Below are positions 34,377 through 42,046 of a stretch of DNA of 64,000 nucleotides, in pieces. Position numbers and translations under genes: made by a program. Origin of the DNA: Glutamicibacter arilaitensis Re117 (GTDB taxonomy: Bacteria; Actinomycetota; Actinomycetes; Actinomycetales; Micrococcaceae); the NCBI RefSeq assembly GCF_000197735.1, contig NC_014550.1, positions 620,001-684,000 of the forward strand. Reading direction: 5' to 3'. Position 1 is the stretch's first letter. Each line of letters starts with the position of its first letter. Under the pieces are notes generated by a model that made no database searches, was not told where the DNA came from, and saw only the letters and a list, made by a program, of their open reading frames with translations.

Positions 34377-35834
34377 ATGAAACACAACGGAACTATTGTT
34401 GCCTTGCAGCAGTACCTCAATGGCAATTGGGTTCCCGGGCAGGGATCGGGCATTTCAACCCAAGCCGCCGTCGATGGCACCACGGTGCTGGCCGAGGGAC
34501 TGGCCGCCAGCCACGAGCAGGTGGCTGCCGCCTTCGACGCGGCGCACCAAGCAAAAAAGTCCTGGGCATCGACTCCCATGGCTGCCCGCGGAGCCATCTT
34601 GGCCAAAGCCGCCGGCTACCTCAAGGAGCACAGCGAGAGCTTCGGCGCAGAGCTGGCAGCAGAAGAAGGCAAGACCCGCGCAGAAGGGACAGGCGAAGTT
34701 CTGCGCGCCGCGCAGATCCTGACCTACTATTCCGGTGAAGCAGAGCGCGCGGCAGGCACCGTCTTCCAATCCCCACGCGCTGGGGAACAGATCTTGGTAA
34801 CCCACAAGCCACTAGGCGTAGTCGGGGTGATCACCCCGTTTAATTTCCCAATCGGAATTCCCGCCTGGAAGATTGCCCCGGCCTTGGTCTTCGGCAATAC
34901 CGTGGTGTTCAAGCCAGCCAGTTTGGTGCCGTTGCTGGCGCTGCGCTTCGTGCAGGCCTTGGAATATGCCGGTCTGCCTGCCGGGGTGCTGAACCTGATC
35001 ATCGGTCCAGGCGCCCTGGGCGATGCGATTATCGCAAACGAGTACTTGAACGGACTGACATTCACCGGGTCCACAGGGGTAGGTCGCAAGCTCTGCGCCG
35101 CAGGGGCCGCGCGCGGCATTCCGGTGCAGGCAGAGATGGGCGGCAAGAATGCCTCGGTGGTGCTCGCTGATGCCGACCTTGATCTGGCAAGCGAGCAGGT
35201 GCTCTTCGGGGCGTTCCGTTCCACCGGCCAGAAGTGCACGGCCACGAGCCGGCTGATCCTCGACGAAACGATTGCCGACGAATTCTTGGACAAGCTCACC
35301 GTCCGCTTAGACCAGTGGGTGACCGGCGATCCGCTGGATCCATCGGTGCATATGGGGCCGCTGGTTGATGCCAAGTCGGCAAGATCTGCAGCACTGGGGG
35401 TTGCCCAAGCACTGGAACAGGGCGCAACGCTTCACTATCGTGGGCAAGCCCCAGAAACTCCCAGCTTCTTGGCGCCAACTATTTTGGAACTTCCTGCAGG
35501 GAAGGCTGGACGAGCCAACTGCGCCTGGCGTGATGAATTCTTCGCACCGATCTTGTCCGTGCAAAGGGCCAAGGGTCCGCAGGAAGCCTTCGAGGCTGCT
35601 GAAGATTCGGAATTCGGATTGAGCCTTGCGCTGTTCACCTCGAATCTTGCGTTGGCTCTGGAAGCGCAGCAAACTCTCGACGTGGGCATATTGCATGTAA
35701 ATTCGGAATCGGCCGGTGCCGACCCGCATGTGCCTTTTGGCGGTGCGAAGGCTTCTGGATACGGACCGAAGGAGCAAGGGGCAGCAGCTCGCGAATTCTA
35801 CACGCACACCACGACGACCTACCTGCGCGGCTGA
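34377..35834 (+). CDS. Aldehyde dehydrogenase, NAD(P)-dependent semialdehyde type
   Basis: 485 residues from ATG 34377. The catalytic Cys is C287 in TGQKCTATSR and the general base is E253 in AEMGGKNASVV. The N-terminal PFNFPIGIPAWKIAPALVFGNTVVFKPAS block and the GSTGVGRKL NAD loop are present. The oddity is the strongly degenerate region near residue 380 (GKAGRANCAWRDEFFAP), where the usual Glu-containing EEIFGPV motif reads DEFFAPI. Among ALDHs it resembles 2-oxoglutarate semialdehyde or related semialdehyde dehydrogenases. In this operon glutarate semialdehyde to glutarate would fit lysine/5-aminovalerate breakdown. Substrate is inferred. Confidence 0.85.
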   Translation: MKHNGTIVALQQYLNGNWVPGQGSGISTQAAVDGTTVLAEGLAASHEQVAAAFDAAHQAKKSWASTPMAARGAILAKAAGYLKEHSESFGAELAAEEGKTRAEGTGEVLRAAQILTYYSGEAERAAGTVFQSPRAGEQILVTHKPLGVVGVITPFNFPIGIPAWKIAPALVFGNTVVFKPASLVPLLALRFVQALEYAGLPAGVLNLIIGPGALGDAIIANEYLNGLTFTGSTGVGRKLCAAGAARGIPVQAEMGGKNASVVLADADLDLASEQVLFGAFRSTGQKCTATSRLILDETIADEFLDKLTVRLDQWVTGDPLDPSVHMGPLVDAKSARSAALGVAQALEQGATLHYRGQAPETPSFLAPTILELPAGKAGRANCAWRDEFFAPILSVQRAKGPQEAFEAAEDSEFGLSLALFTSNLALALEAQQTLDVGILHVNSESAGADPHVPFGGAKASGYGPKEQGAAAREFYTHTTTTYLRG

Positions 35835-35871
35835 GCTACGGCAGGCAGGACGGCAAAGAAGGAAATGACCA

Positions 35872-36729
35872 ATGACGATTGAAAATATTTTGGTGATCGG
35901 CGCTGGAACCATGGGCCGGCAGATCGCGATGAGTTGTGCGCTGGGTGGCTACACCACCGTGCTGCAGGATATTTCTGCCGAGGCGTTGAGTGCAGCACGC
36001 ACCGAGCTGGAAGGGTGGGCTGCTAGTCGGCTAGCCAAGGGAAAGCTCGAGGAAGCCACGGTAGCGCAGGCGTTGGCACGCTTGAGCCAAAGCACCGATT
36101 TGGCGCAAAGCGCTTCAAATGCGGATCTGGTGATCGAAGCCGCCGTGGAGCGTCTGGACATCAAGGAACAGATCTTTGCTCAACTCGGCCAGCACGCTCC
36201 CGCTCACGCGATCCTGGCCACGAACTCCTCGACTCTTCCATCCTCCAAGGTGGCAGAAGCCAGCGGCCGTCCACAGCAGGTGTGCAATATGCATTTCTTC
36301 AATCCGGCATTGGTGATGAAATGCGTTGAAGTGGTCCGCAATGAGCAGACCAGCGACGCAACAATCGCGGCGGTAACCGCAGTTGCCGACCAGCTGGGGA
36401 AGAACCCGGTATTGGTGAACAAGGAGATCCCGGGCTTCATCGCCAATCGCATGATGGGGGCTATCAATGCCGAGGCGCTGAACCTGGCCCACGCGGGAAT
36501 TGCCAGTATTGAAGACATCGACACCACTGCCAAGACTGCCTTGGGCCATCCGATGGGTCCGTTTGAGCTGATGGACATGGTGGGCTTGGATGTTATTGAT
36601 TTCATTGCCCAGGCGACGTATGCCGAGACCGGAGACGAGGCAGACCAACCGCACCCGATGATCACCGACAAGGTGGCTGCAGGAAAGCTGGGACGCAAAA
36701 GCGGTGAAGGGTTCTACCCGTACTCATAA
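35872..36729 (+). CDS. 3-hydroxyacyl-CoA (3-hydroxybutyryl-CoA) dehydrogenase
   Basis: 285 residues, the standard length for a stand-alone Hbd/PaaH enzyme. The NAD fold carries VIGAGTMGRQIA (about 8-19). The catalytic His is H141 in MHFFNPALVMKCVEVV, and the C-terminal dimer domain has NRMMGAINAEALNL and GHPMGPFELMDMVGLDV. It oxidises 3-hydroxybutyryl-CoA to acetoacetyl-CoA. It closes the operon; the enoyl-CoA hydratase and thiolase required for the full route are not in the window. Confidence 0.93.
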   Translation: MTIENILVIGAGTMGRQIAMSCALGGYTTVLQDISAEALSAARTELEGWAASRLAKGKLEEATVAQALARLSQSTDLAQSASNADLVIEAAVERLDIKEQIFAQLGQHAPAHAILATNSSTLPSSKVAEASGRPQQVCNMHFFNPALVMKCVEVVRNEQTSDATIAAVTAVADQLGKNPVLVNKEIPGFIANRMMGAINAEALNLAHAGIASIEDIDTTAKTALGHPMGPFELMDMVGLDVIDFIAQATYAETGDEADQPHPMITDKVAAGKLGRKSGEGFYPYS

Positions 36730-36746
36730 GCATTCGACAGCATACG

Positions 36747-36798
36747 GCAAAGGCCGCTTAGCTACCCCAAAATCCGGGGATAGGTAAGCGGCCTTTGC
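36747..36798. terminator. Bidirectional terminator after the acyl-CoA operon
   Basis: GCAAAGGCCGCTTA (36747-36760) pairs perfectly with TAAGCGGCCTTTGC (36785-36798), extended inward by CTACCCC/GGGGATAG. It lies between convergent genes. Confidence 0.85.
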
Positions 36799-36817
36799 AA
36801 TGCTTAACAACTTTGAA

Positions 36818-37252
36818 CTACTCAGCGACCTCTGGCTGTTCGCCAAGTTCAAAGTGGCGTCCAGAAATGGAATCCACATTGACTCGAATCCAGAAATCCT
36901 TCTGAGTCGGGATCCAAGGCGTGACGCCGCTTTCGCGGGCCTCTTGGATATCGGCTTCGTGATCCAGCACTTCAGCGCTGCCGTGTACGACGACCGACCA
37001 GGCTTCATCGGAGAGGATGCCATCTACTTCGAAAGCGATCTTTTCATTGATCGACATGGCAGCAAGTTTATTTCCCGGGGAGGTGCGCAAGAAGAGCTTG
37101 CCGTTGTGCACCGCGTAGTTCACCGGAACGATATCGATTAACCCTGCCGCCACAGTTGCTACGCGTCCGTGCGCGGAATGCGAGAGCAACTGCCACGATT
37201 GGTCCTCGTCCAAGACAAGAACCGGACTGTTGAGTTCGTGTTCGAATTTCAT
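36818..37252 (-). CDS. Pyridoxamine 5'-phosphate oxidase-like FMN-binding protein
   Basis: 144 residues with the split-barrel flavin fold: GRVATVAAGLIDIVPVNYAVHNGKLFLRTSPGNK (about 29-62, interrupted in the family alignment) and VDGILSDEAWSVVVHGSAEVL. These small actinobacterial proteins bind FMN or F420/haem-type cofactors, and the individual reactions are usually unknown. No ribosome site is obvious before ATG 37252. Divergent from the App1 gene. Confidence 0.82.
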   Translation of the reverse strand: MKFEHELNSPVLVLDEDQSWQLLSHSAHGRVATVAAGLIDIVPVNYAVHNGKLFLRTSPGNKLAAMSINEKIAFEVDGILSDEAWSVVVHGSAEVLDHEADIQEARESGVTPWIPTQKDFWIRVNVDSISGRHFELGEQPEVAE

Positions 37253-37349
37253 AGCACTAGTTTTCTACTCTTTGTAGAAAAAGGCAAGGGGCAAAAGACA
37301 CAAGTTGTCGTTTTCCCAAGTCCACCGCTTGACGTGAAAGACTGGGAGC

Positions 37350-38435
37350 ATGAGTCATATTTCGACTGATGGCGATGTCCGGCATGTAGCTTCGCGGATA
37401 GAAGACGGAGTGCATCGATGGCGTGCACGGCGTGCCCTGGCTAGCGGCCACGAAACAGTGATCCTGCCCTACGTGGGGTACGGCTCAACGGGGCCCAATG
37501 GCAGTTGGATCCGCGTCCTTGCCCGCGTGGTCCTGGCCAGGCCGGGGGCATTTGAAGCTGGGCAGCATCAAGCCCAAGTGATTGCCGATGGAATCCGCGG
37601 CTTCCGCAACTTCATCTCTCCGATCCTGCCCGGAGGGAAAGTCCGTATCGACGTTGGCAATCAGCATTTCGAAGTCGAAGCTGACCGCGGCGGTGTCATC
37701 GATGTGAAACTGATGGTGGACCTTCCCGCCGGCTGGAATGAGATCAGGCTGCAAGCTCACGATGGTGATGATGCTCAGGCGAAGATCCTCGTGATCGATC
37801 AAGCTCAAAAGTTTGGCGTGATCAGCGACGTGGATGACACGGTTGTGGTCACTGCATTGCCCCGTCCCCTGCTGGCGGCGTGGAACTCCTTTGTGCTCTC
37901 CGAACATGCGCGCGTTGCGACTCCGGGGATGGCGGTGATGCTGCAGAAGGTGCTGCTTGAGCACCCGGGATCCCCGACTATTTATCTTTCTACGGGCGCA
38001 TGGAATGTTGCACAGACCTTGCAGCGCTTCATTTCGCGCAATTTGTTCCCCAGAGGGCCGTTGCTGCTTACTGACTGGGGTCCGACGGACCGTTCTTGGT
38101 TCCGCAGCGGAATGCAGCACAAGGTTGATCAGCTGCGACGATTAGCCGAGGAATTCCCGGATATGTCGTGGGTTCTCATCGGTGATGACGGCCAGCACGA
38201 CCCAGCGATCTATGCGGAATTCGCGCGCCGCTATCCGGAATTGGTGCGGGCCATCGTTATTCGCCAGCTGACGCCTTCCGAAGCGGTGCTCGCTGGTGGC
38301 CGTTCACATGAACTGCGCCGAACCACCCCCGAGGTGCCATGGGTCTACGAGCCAGATGGTGCTCGTATCCTGAAGCAGCTGGCCAAGCTGGGGATTGTCA
38401 GCACCGAAAGCGTGAATTTGTTGAAGGACGATTAG
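37350..38435 (+). CDS. App1-like phosphatase (DUF2183 domain)
   Basis: 361 residues. The C-terminal DUF2183 catalytic domain (about 150-330) contains the HAD-like motif SDVDDTV with D160 and D162, YLSTGAWN (motif II) and LIGDDGQHDP (motif IV). The N-terminal half is a beta-rich domain. Yeast App1 is a phosphatidate phosphatase of this family, but the bacterial substrate is not established. The downstream thioesterase gene starts 2 bases after its stop, so the two are coupled. Confidence 0.85.
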   Translation: MSHISTDGDVRHVASRIEDGVHRWRARRALASGHETVILPYVGYGSTGPNGSWIRVLARVVLARPGAFEAGQHQAQVIADGIRGFRNFISPILPGGKVRIDVGNQHFEVEADRGGVIDVKLMVDLPAGWNEIRLQAHDGDDAQAKILVIDQAQKFGVISDVDDTVVVTALPRPLLAAWNSFVLSEHARVATPGMAVMLQKVLLEHPGSPTIYLSTGAWNVAQTLQRFISRNLFPRGPLLLTDWGPTDRSWFRSGMQHKVDQLRRLAEEFPDMSWVLIGDDGQHDPAIYAEFARRYPELVRAIVIRQLTPSEAVLAGGRSHELRRTTPEVPWVYEPDGARILKQLAKLGIVSTESVNLLKDD

Positions 38436-38437
38436 CT

Positions 38438-38905
38438 ATGGCTGAAGCTACCCTGCGGGTGCAGATCCCGATGCGCTGGGGTGATATGGACGCTTATGGC
38501 CATGTCAATAACGTCAATCTGATTAGGCTGATGGAAGAAGCCCGCATCGCTGGCTTCGGCGTCCCCGGTGGAACCGGCGCACCTGGGGTGACGCCTCAGG
38601 CAGAGATCTTCTCCGCGGTGCCGCAAGGAACCCAGATCCTGGTTGTCGAGCATCGCGTGCGCTATTCCCGTCCACTTGAATACCGCAACATTCCGGTGAA
38701 CGTTGATCTCTGGGTTGCCAACATCAAGCCTGCCAGTTTTGATATCTGCTACGAATTCCGCGACCCGGTAGCTGACTATCTGTGTGTTAAGGCTTCCACG
38801 ACCTTGGCCTACTTCGATCCGGCAACTTCTCGGGTGCAGCGTTTAAGCCCCGAGCAGCGGGCCGGGCTCAGTGCATATGAAGGGGCCGGCACCTTCTCGA
38901 AGTAA
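38438..38905 (+). CDS. Hot-dog fold acyl-CoA thioesterase (YbgC/4-HBT type)
   Basis: 155 residues from ATG 38438. The 4HBT signature WGDMDAYGHVNNVNLIRLMEEAR (split: WGDMDAYGHVNN then IRLMEEAR) contains the active-site Asp and His-Asn pair; a second conserved stretch is RVRYSRPLEYRN. The family cleaves acyl-CoA or acyl-ACP thioesters in the cytoplasm. Coupled to the App1 gene. Substrate unknown. Confidence 0.88.
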   Translation: MAEATLRVQIPMRWGDMDAYGHVNNVNLIRLMEEARIAGFGVPGGTGAPGVTPQAEIFSAVPQGTQILVVEHRVRYSRPLEYRNIPVNVDLWVANIKPASFDICYEFRDPVADYLCVKASTTLAYFDPATSRVQRLSPEQRAGLSAYEGAGTFSK

Positions 38906-38924
38906 CCTCTTTTCCACCTGTCAA

Positions 38925-38943
38925 TTAGGATTGATCTATCTAC
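38925..38943 (+). promoter_or_regulatory. Possible IdeR/DtxR box before the siderophore-interacting gene
   Basis: TTAGGATTGATCTATCTAC matches the 19-base DtxR/IdeR consensus at about 11 positions, with the outer half-site TTAGG well preserved. It lies 26 bases before the start codon. The match is weak, so the call rests partly on the gene's function and the presence of ideR in this window. Confidence 0.3.
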
Positions 38944-38968
38944 CCTTATTAGGACAGGAAGTGGTTTT

Positions 38969-39823
38969 GTGTCTCAGCCAACTGGTGGTGGCCCGCAAGC
39001 TGGAGGTCGTCCGGCGCGCCCTCAGGTCGTATTACAGGTCCTCAAGCGCGAGGAAATCGCTCCTCATCTGGTGCGACTGACTCTTGGCGGTCCGGGGATG
39101 AGCGACTTCGTTGATAAGCCGGTGACTGACCGCTACGTGAAATTCCTGTTCGCCAAGCCCGAGCTGGAACTCGAACTGCCCTATGACATGGAGGCATTGC
39201 GCGCGCAATTGGCACCAGAAGACATGCCGGTTCGCCGCACCTACACCGTGCGTCGCAGCGACCTGCAGGCAAGCACCATCGAAGTTGATTTTGTTGTGCA
39301 CGGTGATGAAGGCCTAGCCGGTCCGTGGGCACGCGACGCGCAGATTGGATCCTCCATCTGCTTCTCTGGTCCCGGTGGAATGTTTGTCCCCAGGGACGAG
39401 TTTGATTTCCATTTCTTTGCGGGAGATGAAACCGCTATTCCGGCCATCGCTGCCTCTTTGGAAGCCATGTCTGCGCAGATGACCGGGCTGGTGATCATCG
39501 AAGTTGCTGATCAGGCCGATGAGATGCAATTGCAAGCACCTGCCGGCGTGGAAGTCCGCTGGATTCACCGCAATGCTGCATTCACCCCTGAAACGACCAT
39601 CTTGGATTCGTCTGTCCGGCAGATTCCTTGGCCGGGCGGACGGGTGCAGGTCTTCGCTCACGGTGAGCGCGAGGTCATGAAGAAATTGCGTGCCTATTTC
39701 TATGACGAGCGTGGCGTTGATCGTCGCGATATGTCGTTGTCTGCCTACTGGGCCTTTGGTCGTGCCGAAGATGCTTTCCAAGCTGAAAAGCGTACCGAGG
39801 TAGGCAAAATTTTCGCTGACTAG
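38969..39823 (+). CDS. Siderophore-interacting protein (ferric-siderophore reductase type)
   Basis: 284 residues with a GTG start and AGGAAG upstream. The FAD-binding barrel (about 18-125) has VRRTYTVRR, the RxYT motif of the SIP/ViuB family. The C-terminal NAD(P)H-like domain (about 130-284) has the FAGDETAIPAIAASLE block and ends with the SIP-type SAYWAFGRAEDA helix. These flavoproteins reduce ferric siderophores in the cytoplasm to release Fe2+. It stands alone, with no siderophore transporter beside it. Confidence 0.92.
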   Translation: MSQPTGGGPQAGGRPARPQVVLQVLKREEIAPHLVRLTLGGPGMSDFVDKPVTDRYVKFLFAKPELELELPYDMEALRAQLAPEDMPVRRTYTVRRSDLQASTIEVDFVVHGDEGLAGPWARDAQIGSSICFSGPGGMFVPRDEFDFHFFAGDETAIPAIAASLEAMSAQMTGLVIIEVADQADEMQLQAPAGVEVRWIHRNAAFTPETTILDSSVRQIPWPGGRVQVFAHGEREVMKKLRAYFYDERGVDRRDMSLSAYWAFGRAEDAFQAEKRTEVGKIFAD

Positions 39824-39895
39824 CCTACTGGCGCCGCCTGTTCGGCATGATTAGTCACACCTAATCTAAATGTCGAAAAATTACGTAATTAGCCC

Positions 39896-39926
39896 TTGAC
39901 GTTATTAGTGGTTCTTGGGTTATGCT
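39896..39926 (+). promoter_or_regulatory. Promoter of the 39933-40142 RNA
   Basis: TTGACG (39896-39901) and TATGCT (39921-39926) with a 19-base spacer, in an AT-rich lead (AAAAATTACGTAATTAG just upstream). Transcription would start at about 39933. Confidence 0.6.
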
Positions 39927-39932
39927 TATTCC

Positions 39933-40142
39933 AGAGCTTCTCCCGTGTGTGGTCGGGAGAAGCGTCAAGCTTGACCGATAATAATCGGCTAGTTCACCGC
40001 CTATCGAGGGTGCTCTCCTCGAAGCGGTGTATGGCGTAGCCGGCTTGAATTAGGGGAATGGGAATCTGCTGACCTGCTCAGTCGGCCGATTCATCAGAAA
40101 AGGGAACTTGCCAGGATTGCACACCTTGGTAGGTTCCCTTTT
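39933..40142 (+). ncRNA. Candidate structured small RNA, about 210 nt
   Basis: No open frame fits this stretch, but it is packed with paired arms: GCTTCTCCCG/CGGGAGAAGC (39936-39945, 39954-39963), CCGAT/ATCGG (39975-39979, 39984-39988), CACCGC/GCGGTG (39995-40000, 40024-40029) enclosing TCGAGG/CCTCGA, and GAATC+GCTGAC with GTCGGC+GATTC (40062-40092). It starts after a promoter and ends in an intrinsic terminator. I do not recognise tmRNA, RNase P, SRP RNA or a known riboswitch motif. A Ms1- or 6S-like regulatory RNA is conceivable but unproven. The downstream gene is on the other strand, so it is not a leader. Confidence 0.6.
40098..40142 (+). terminator. Terminator of the small RNA
   Basis: AAAAGGGAAC (40098-40107) and GTTCCCTTTT (40133-40142) pair perfectly, with TGCCA/TGGTA inside. 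The T-run is part of the 3' arm. Being symmetric it can also serve the reverse-strand glycosylase gene. Confidence 0.8.
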
Positions 40143-40153
40143 CGTGCGTTGAG

Positions 40154-40996
40154 CTAGCTGGCGTCAAAGGACCAAAGCAGCAATGTAGCTAAGGAACCCG
40201 TGCCAACTGGAGGCGGAGAAACGGCCAGGCCGCTATCGTGAAGCTTTCTAAGAGCACGGCGGACGACAAGATCTGATTCGAGGAAGATCTCCGGATCCCT
40301 CAGCCCCCGCAATGCGACATAGTTCCGCGTCCACGGGCCTACTCCACGTAGCCCTTGGAGCTCATCCAAGAATTCGGGGCCATTCGAAAGCAGGAGCTGG
40401 CCATGGGCTTGGAACCAGGCGGCTACCGTATGAAGCGTCGTTGCCCGCGCAAGAGGGCAACGGATGATCTCTCGCAATTCCTCGGGCGTGCAGGCGGCAG
40501 TAGCGCTGGCAGTGGGGAAGGCTCGAAGGCCTGAACTATGCAGCTGGCCCAATGCGCCGACATAGCGGCTGCCCAGGGTACGCGCCGCCGCCAAGGAAAT
40601 CTGTTGTCCGATGACCGTGGTGGCTAGAGCCTCGAAGTGATCCGGGTAGCTAATCAAGCGCAAGGAAGGGAAAGCGGCAGCTAGCGATCGGTAGCAAGAA
40701 ATGGCGTTCAGCGCCTCGTAGGAATCGCTGGTGTCTTGCTGCACGCCGAACCAATAATTAATGACCTCCGAGATGTGCAGACTAAATTCCGTTGGCGCGT
40801 CGTGGGAGAGCCGAATACCTGAGGGAGTCAGCTCCAAGGTCACTTCGACGAGCCGGCCCTTCACCTGCAGTACGCGTTGGAGTCGGGCGGCAGGCTCGTC
40901 CAAGCGCTCCTGGACAGGAAGCGAATGCAGCTTCAAGACCGCCAGTGCATGGCTTACATCCAATGTCCCCGTCGCGGGCAGGTGCATATCCATCAT
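40154..40996 (-). CDS. DNA-3-methyladenine glycosylase II (AlkA-like, HhH-GPD)
   Basis: 280 residues from ATG 40996, one base after the stop of tag; a TTG at 41038 would overlap tag. HhH-GPD superfamily core at about 120-275: DHFEALATTVIGQQISLAAARTL, the helix-hairpin-helix LRGVGPWTRNYVALRGL, and the catalytic Asp in LESDLVVRRAL. AlkA-type enzymes excise 3-methyladenine and other alkylated purines. The N-terminal part (about 1-110) is the AlkA-like small domain. The layout with tag makes a two-gene alkylation-repair operon. Confidence 0.88.
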   Translation of the reverse strand: MMDMHLPATGTLDVSHALAVLKLHSLPVQERLDEPAARLQRVLQVKGRLVEVTLELTPSGIRLSHDAPTEFSLHISEVINYWFGVQQDTSDSYEALNAISCYRSLAAAFPSLRLISYPDHFEALATTVIGQQISLAAARTLGSRYVGALGQLHSSGLRAFPTASATAACTPEELREIIRCPLARATTLHTVAAWFQAHGQLLLSNGPEFLDELQGLRGVGPWTRNYVALRGLRDPEIFLESDLVVRRALRKLHDSGLAVSPPPVGTGSLATLLLWSFDAS

Positions 40997-40997
40997 T

Positions 40998-41591
40998 TCA
41001 GGCCCAAATGCCTGAAGAGCCGCGGCGGTGGGAGCCAACCAGATGGGTGTCCACCATGCCGATTGCTTCCATTAATGCGTACATGGTCGTTGGGCCGACA
41101 AATTTGAATCCGCGCTTTTTCAGTTCCTTGGCCAGCGCCTTGGATTCTGGGCTTTGTGTCGGCACTTCAGAAAAAGAATGCGGAGCTGGTGTCTGCTCTG
41201 GTTTGAATGACCATACGAAGTCCGGCAGCCCGCCCTCTTCCCGCAACATCAAGGTTGCTTCAGCATTGGCGATTGTGGCACGGATTTTGAGCCTGTTGCG
41301 CACAATCCCGGCATCGTTCATCAATCGCTCAAAATCATCTTCGGTGAACAATGCGACCTGCTCCGGAGCGAATCCAGCGAAGGCTTGGCGGAATGATTCT
41401 CGTTTGGAAAGGATGATGGCCCAGGACAGGCCTGACTGGAAGCATTCAAGGCTGAGGCGTTCGAACAAGCCCGCTTCGGACGTGATTGGCATGCCCCATT
41501 CTTGGTCGTAGTACGTACGGAGCATGTCATTTGATGCTGCCCAGCGTGGTCGTGCCAATCCGTCTTTGCCAACGATGAGATCTTCAGTCAT
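40998..41591 (-). CDS. tag: DNA-3-methyladenine glycosylase I, with lost zinc ligands
   Basis: 197 residues. Conserved Tag blocks are clear: YYDQEWGMP (about 27-35), LSLECFQSGLSWAIILSKRESFRQAFAGF (aromatic pocket and catalytic Glu), IVRNRLKI, and FKFVGPTTMYALMEAIGMVDTH. In E. coli Tag a structural Zn is held by Cys4, His17, His175 and Cys179. Here the aligned residues are Pro15, Tyr28, a retained His (in DTHLVG) and Ser, so three of four are gone. Zn-less Tag variants exist, so activity is still expected. It is followed by an AlkA-like gene one base away. Confidence 0.9.
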   Translation of the reverse strand: MTEDLIVGKDGLARPRWAASNDMLRTYYDQEWGMPITSEAGLFERLSLECFQSGLSWAIILSKRESFRQAFAGFAPEQVALFTEDDFERLMNDAGIVRNRLKIRATIANAEATLMLREEGGLPDFVWSFKPEQTPAPHSFSEVPTQSPESKALAKELKKRGFKFVGPTTMYALMEAIGMVDTHLVGSHRRGSSGIWA

Positions 41592-41660
41592 ATTTTCATC
41601 TTGCCATTCATCAGCAATCGCGTCAGATCATGAAGCGTTTCATTTAATGGCAATCTCACC

Positions 41661-41684
41661 TATGATCGTTATATGGCGATAATA
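41661..41684 (+). promoter_or_regulatory. Leaderless promoter with dyad operator at the ArsR gene
   Basis: The -10 TATGAT (41661-41666) lies 6 bases before ATG 41673, so the mRNA is probably leaderless. An imperfect dyad centred at 41672/41673 (TATNATCG and CGATNATA arms) covers the -10 and start codon. This fits metal-dependent autorepression by the ArsR protein. Confidence 0.5.
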
Positions 41685-42044
41685 GAGTCAAATGTCGATG
41701 TATTGGAAGTGCGTAGCAGTAAGCTGCAACTTGCCGCGCTCTTCCACGCCCTGGCAGACCCCACGCGGCTGCTGATCTTGGAGCATCTGCATACCGGGGA
41801 GCACAAGGTCAAAGAACTGACCGAGCACTTGGGCCTTGCCCAAAGCACCGTCAGCGCCCACCTTGCCTGCCTGAAAGACACCGGCTTGGTGAACGTCAGA
41901 AGCCAGGGGCGTTCCAGCATTTATTCGCTGAGCCAAGGCGAAGCGCTCGACGCCTTGACCGACTCTGCCATGGCACTCATTGCCAAAGACCTGGCACCTC
42001 ATCATTGGCACGAAGCCCACAGCACCGATGAAGCAGGAGGCTGA
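41673..42044 (+). CDS. ArsR/SmtB-family metalloregulator
   Basis: 123 residues. Winged helix at about 20-95: ALADPTRLLILEHL, KVKELTEHLGLAQSTVSAHLACLKDTGLV. The C-terminal tail is His-rich (APHHWHEAHSTDE), and one Cys (C66-equivalent in HLACLK) lies in the recognition helix. The pattern fits a Zn/Cd/Co sensor of the CmtR/KmtR or SmtB type. The stop lies 2 bases before the CDF exporter start, so it is the first gene of a metal-efflux pair and likely represses it. Confidence 0.9.
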   Translation: MAIIESNVDVLEVRSSKLQLAALFHALADPTRLLILEHLHTGEHKVKELTEHLGLAQSTVSAHLACLKDTGLVNVRSQGRSSIYSLSQGEALDALTDSAMALIAKDLAPHHWHEAHSTDEAGG

Positions 42045-42046
42045 GC

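Noticed and set aside
39933..40142. tmRNA, RNase P RNA or SRP RNA at this locus
   Set aside because: None of their invariant sequence blocks is present and the length does not fit.
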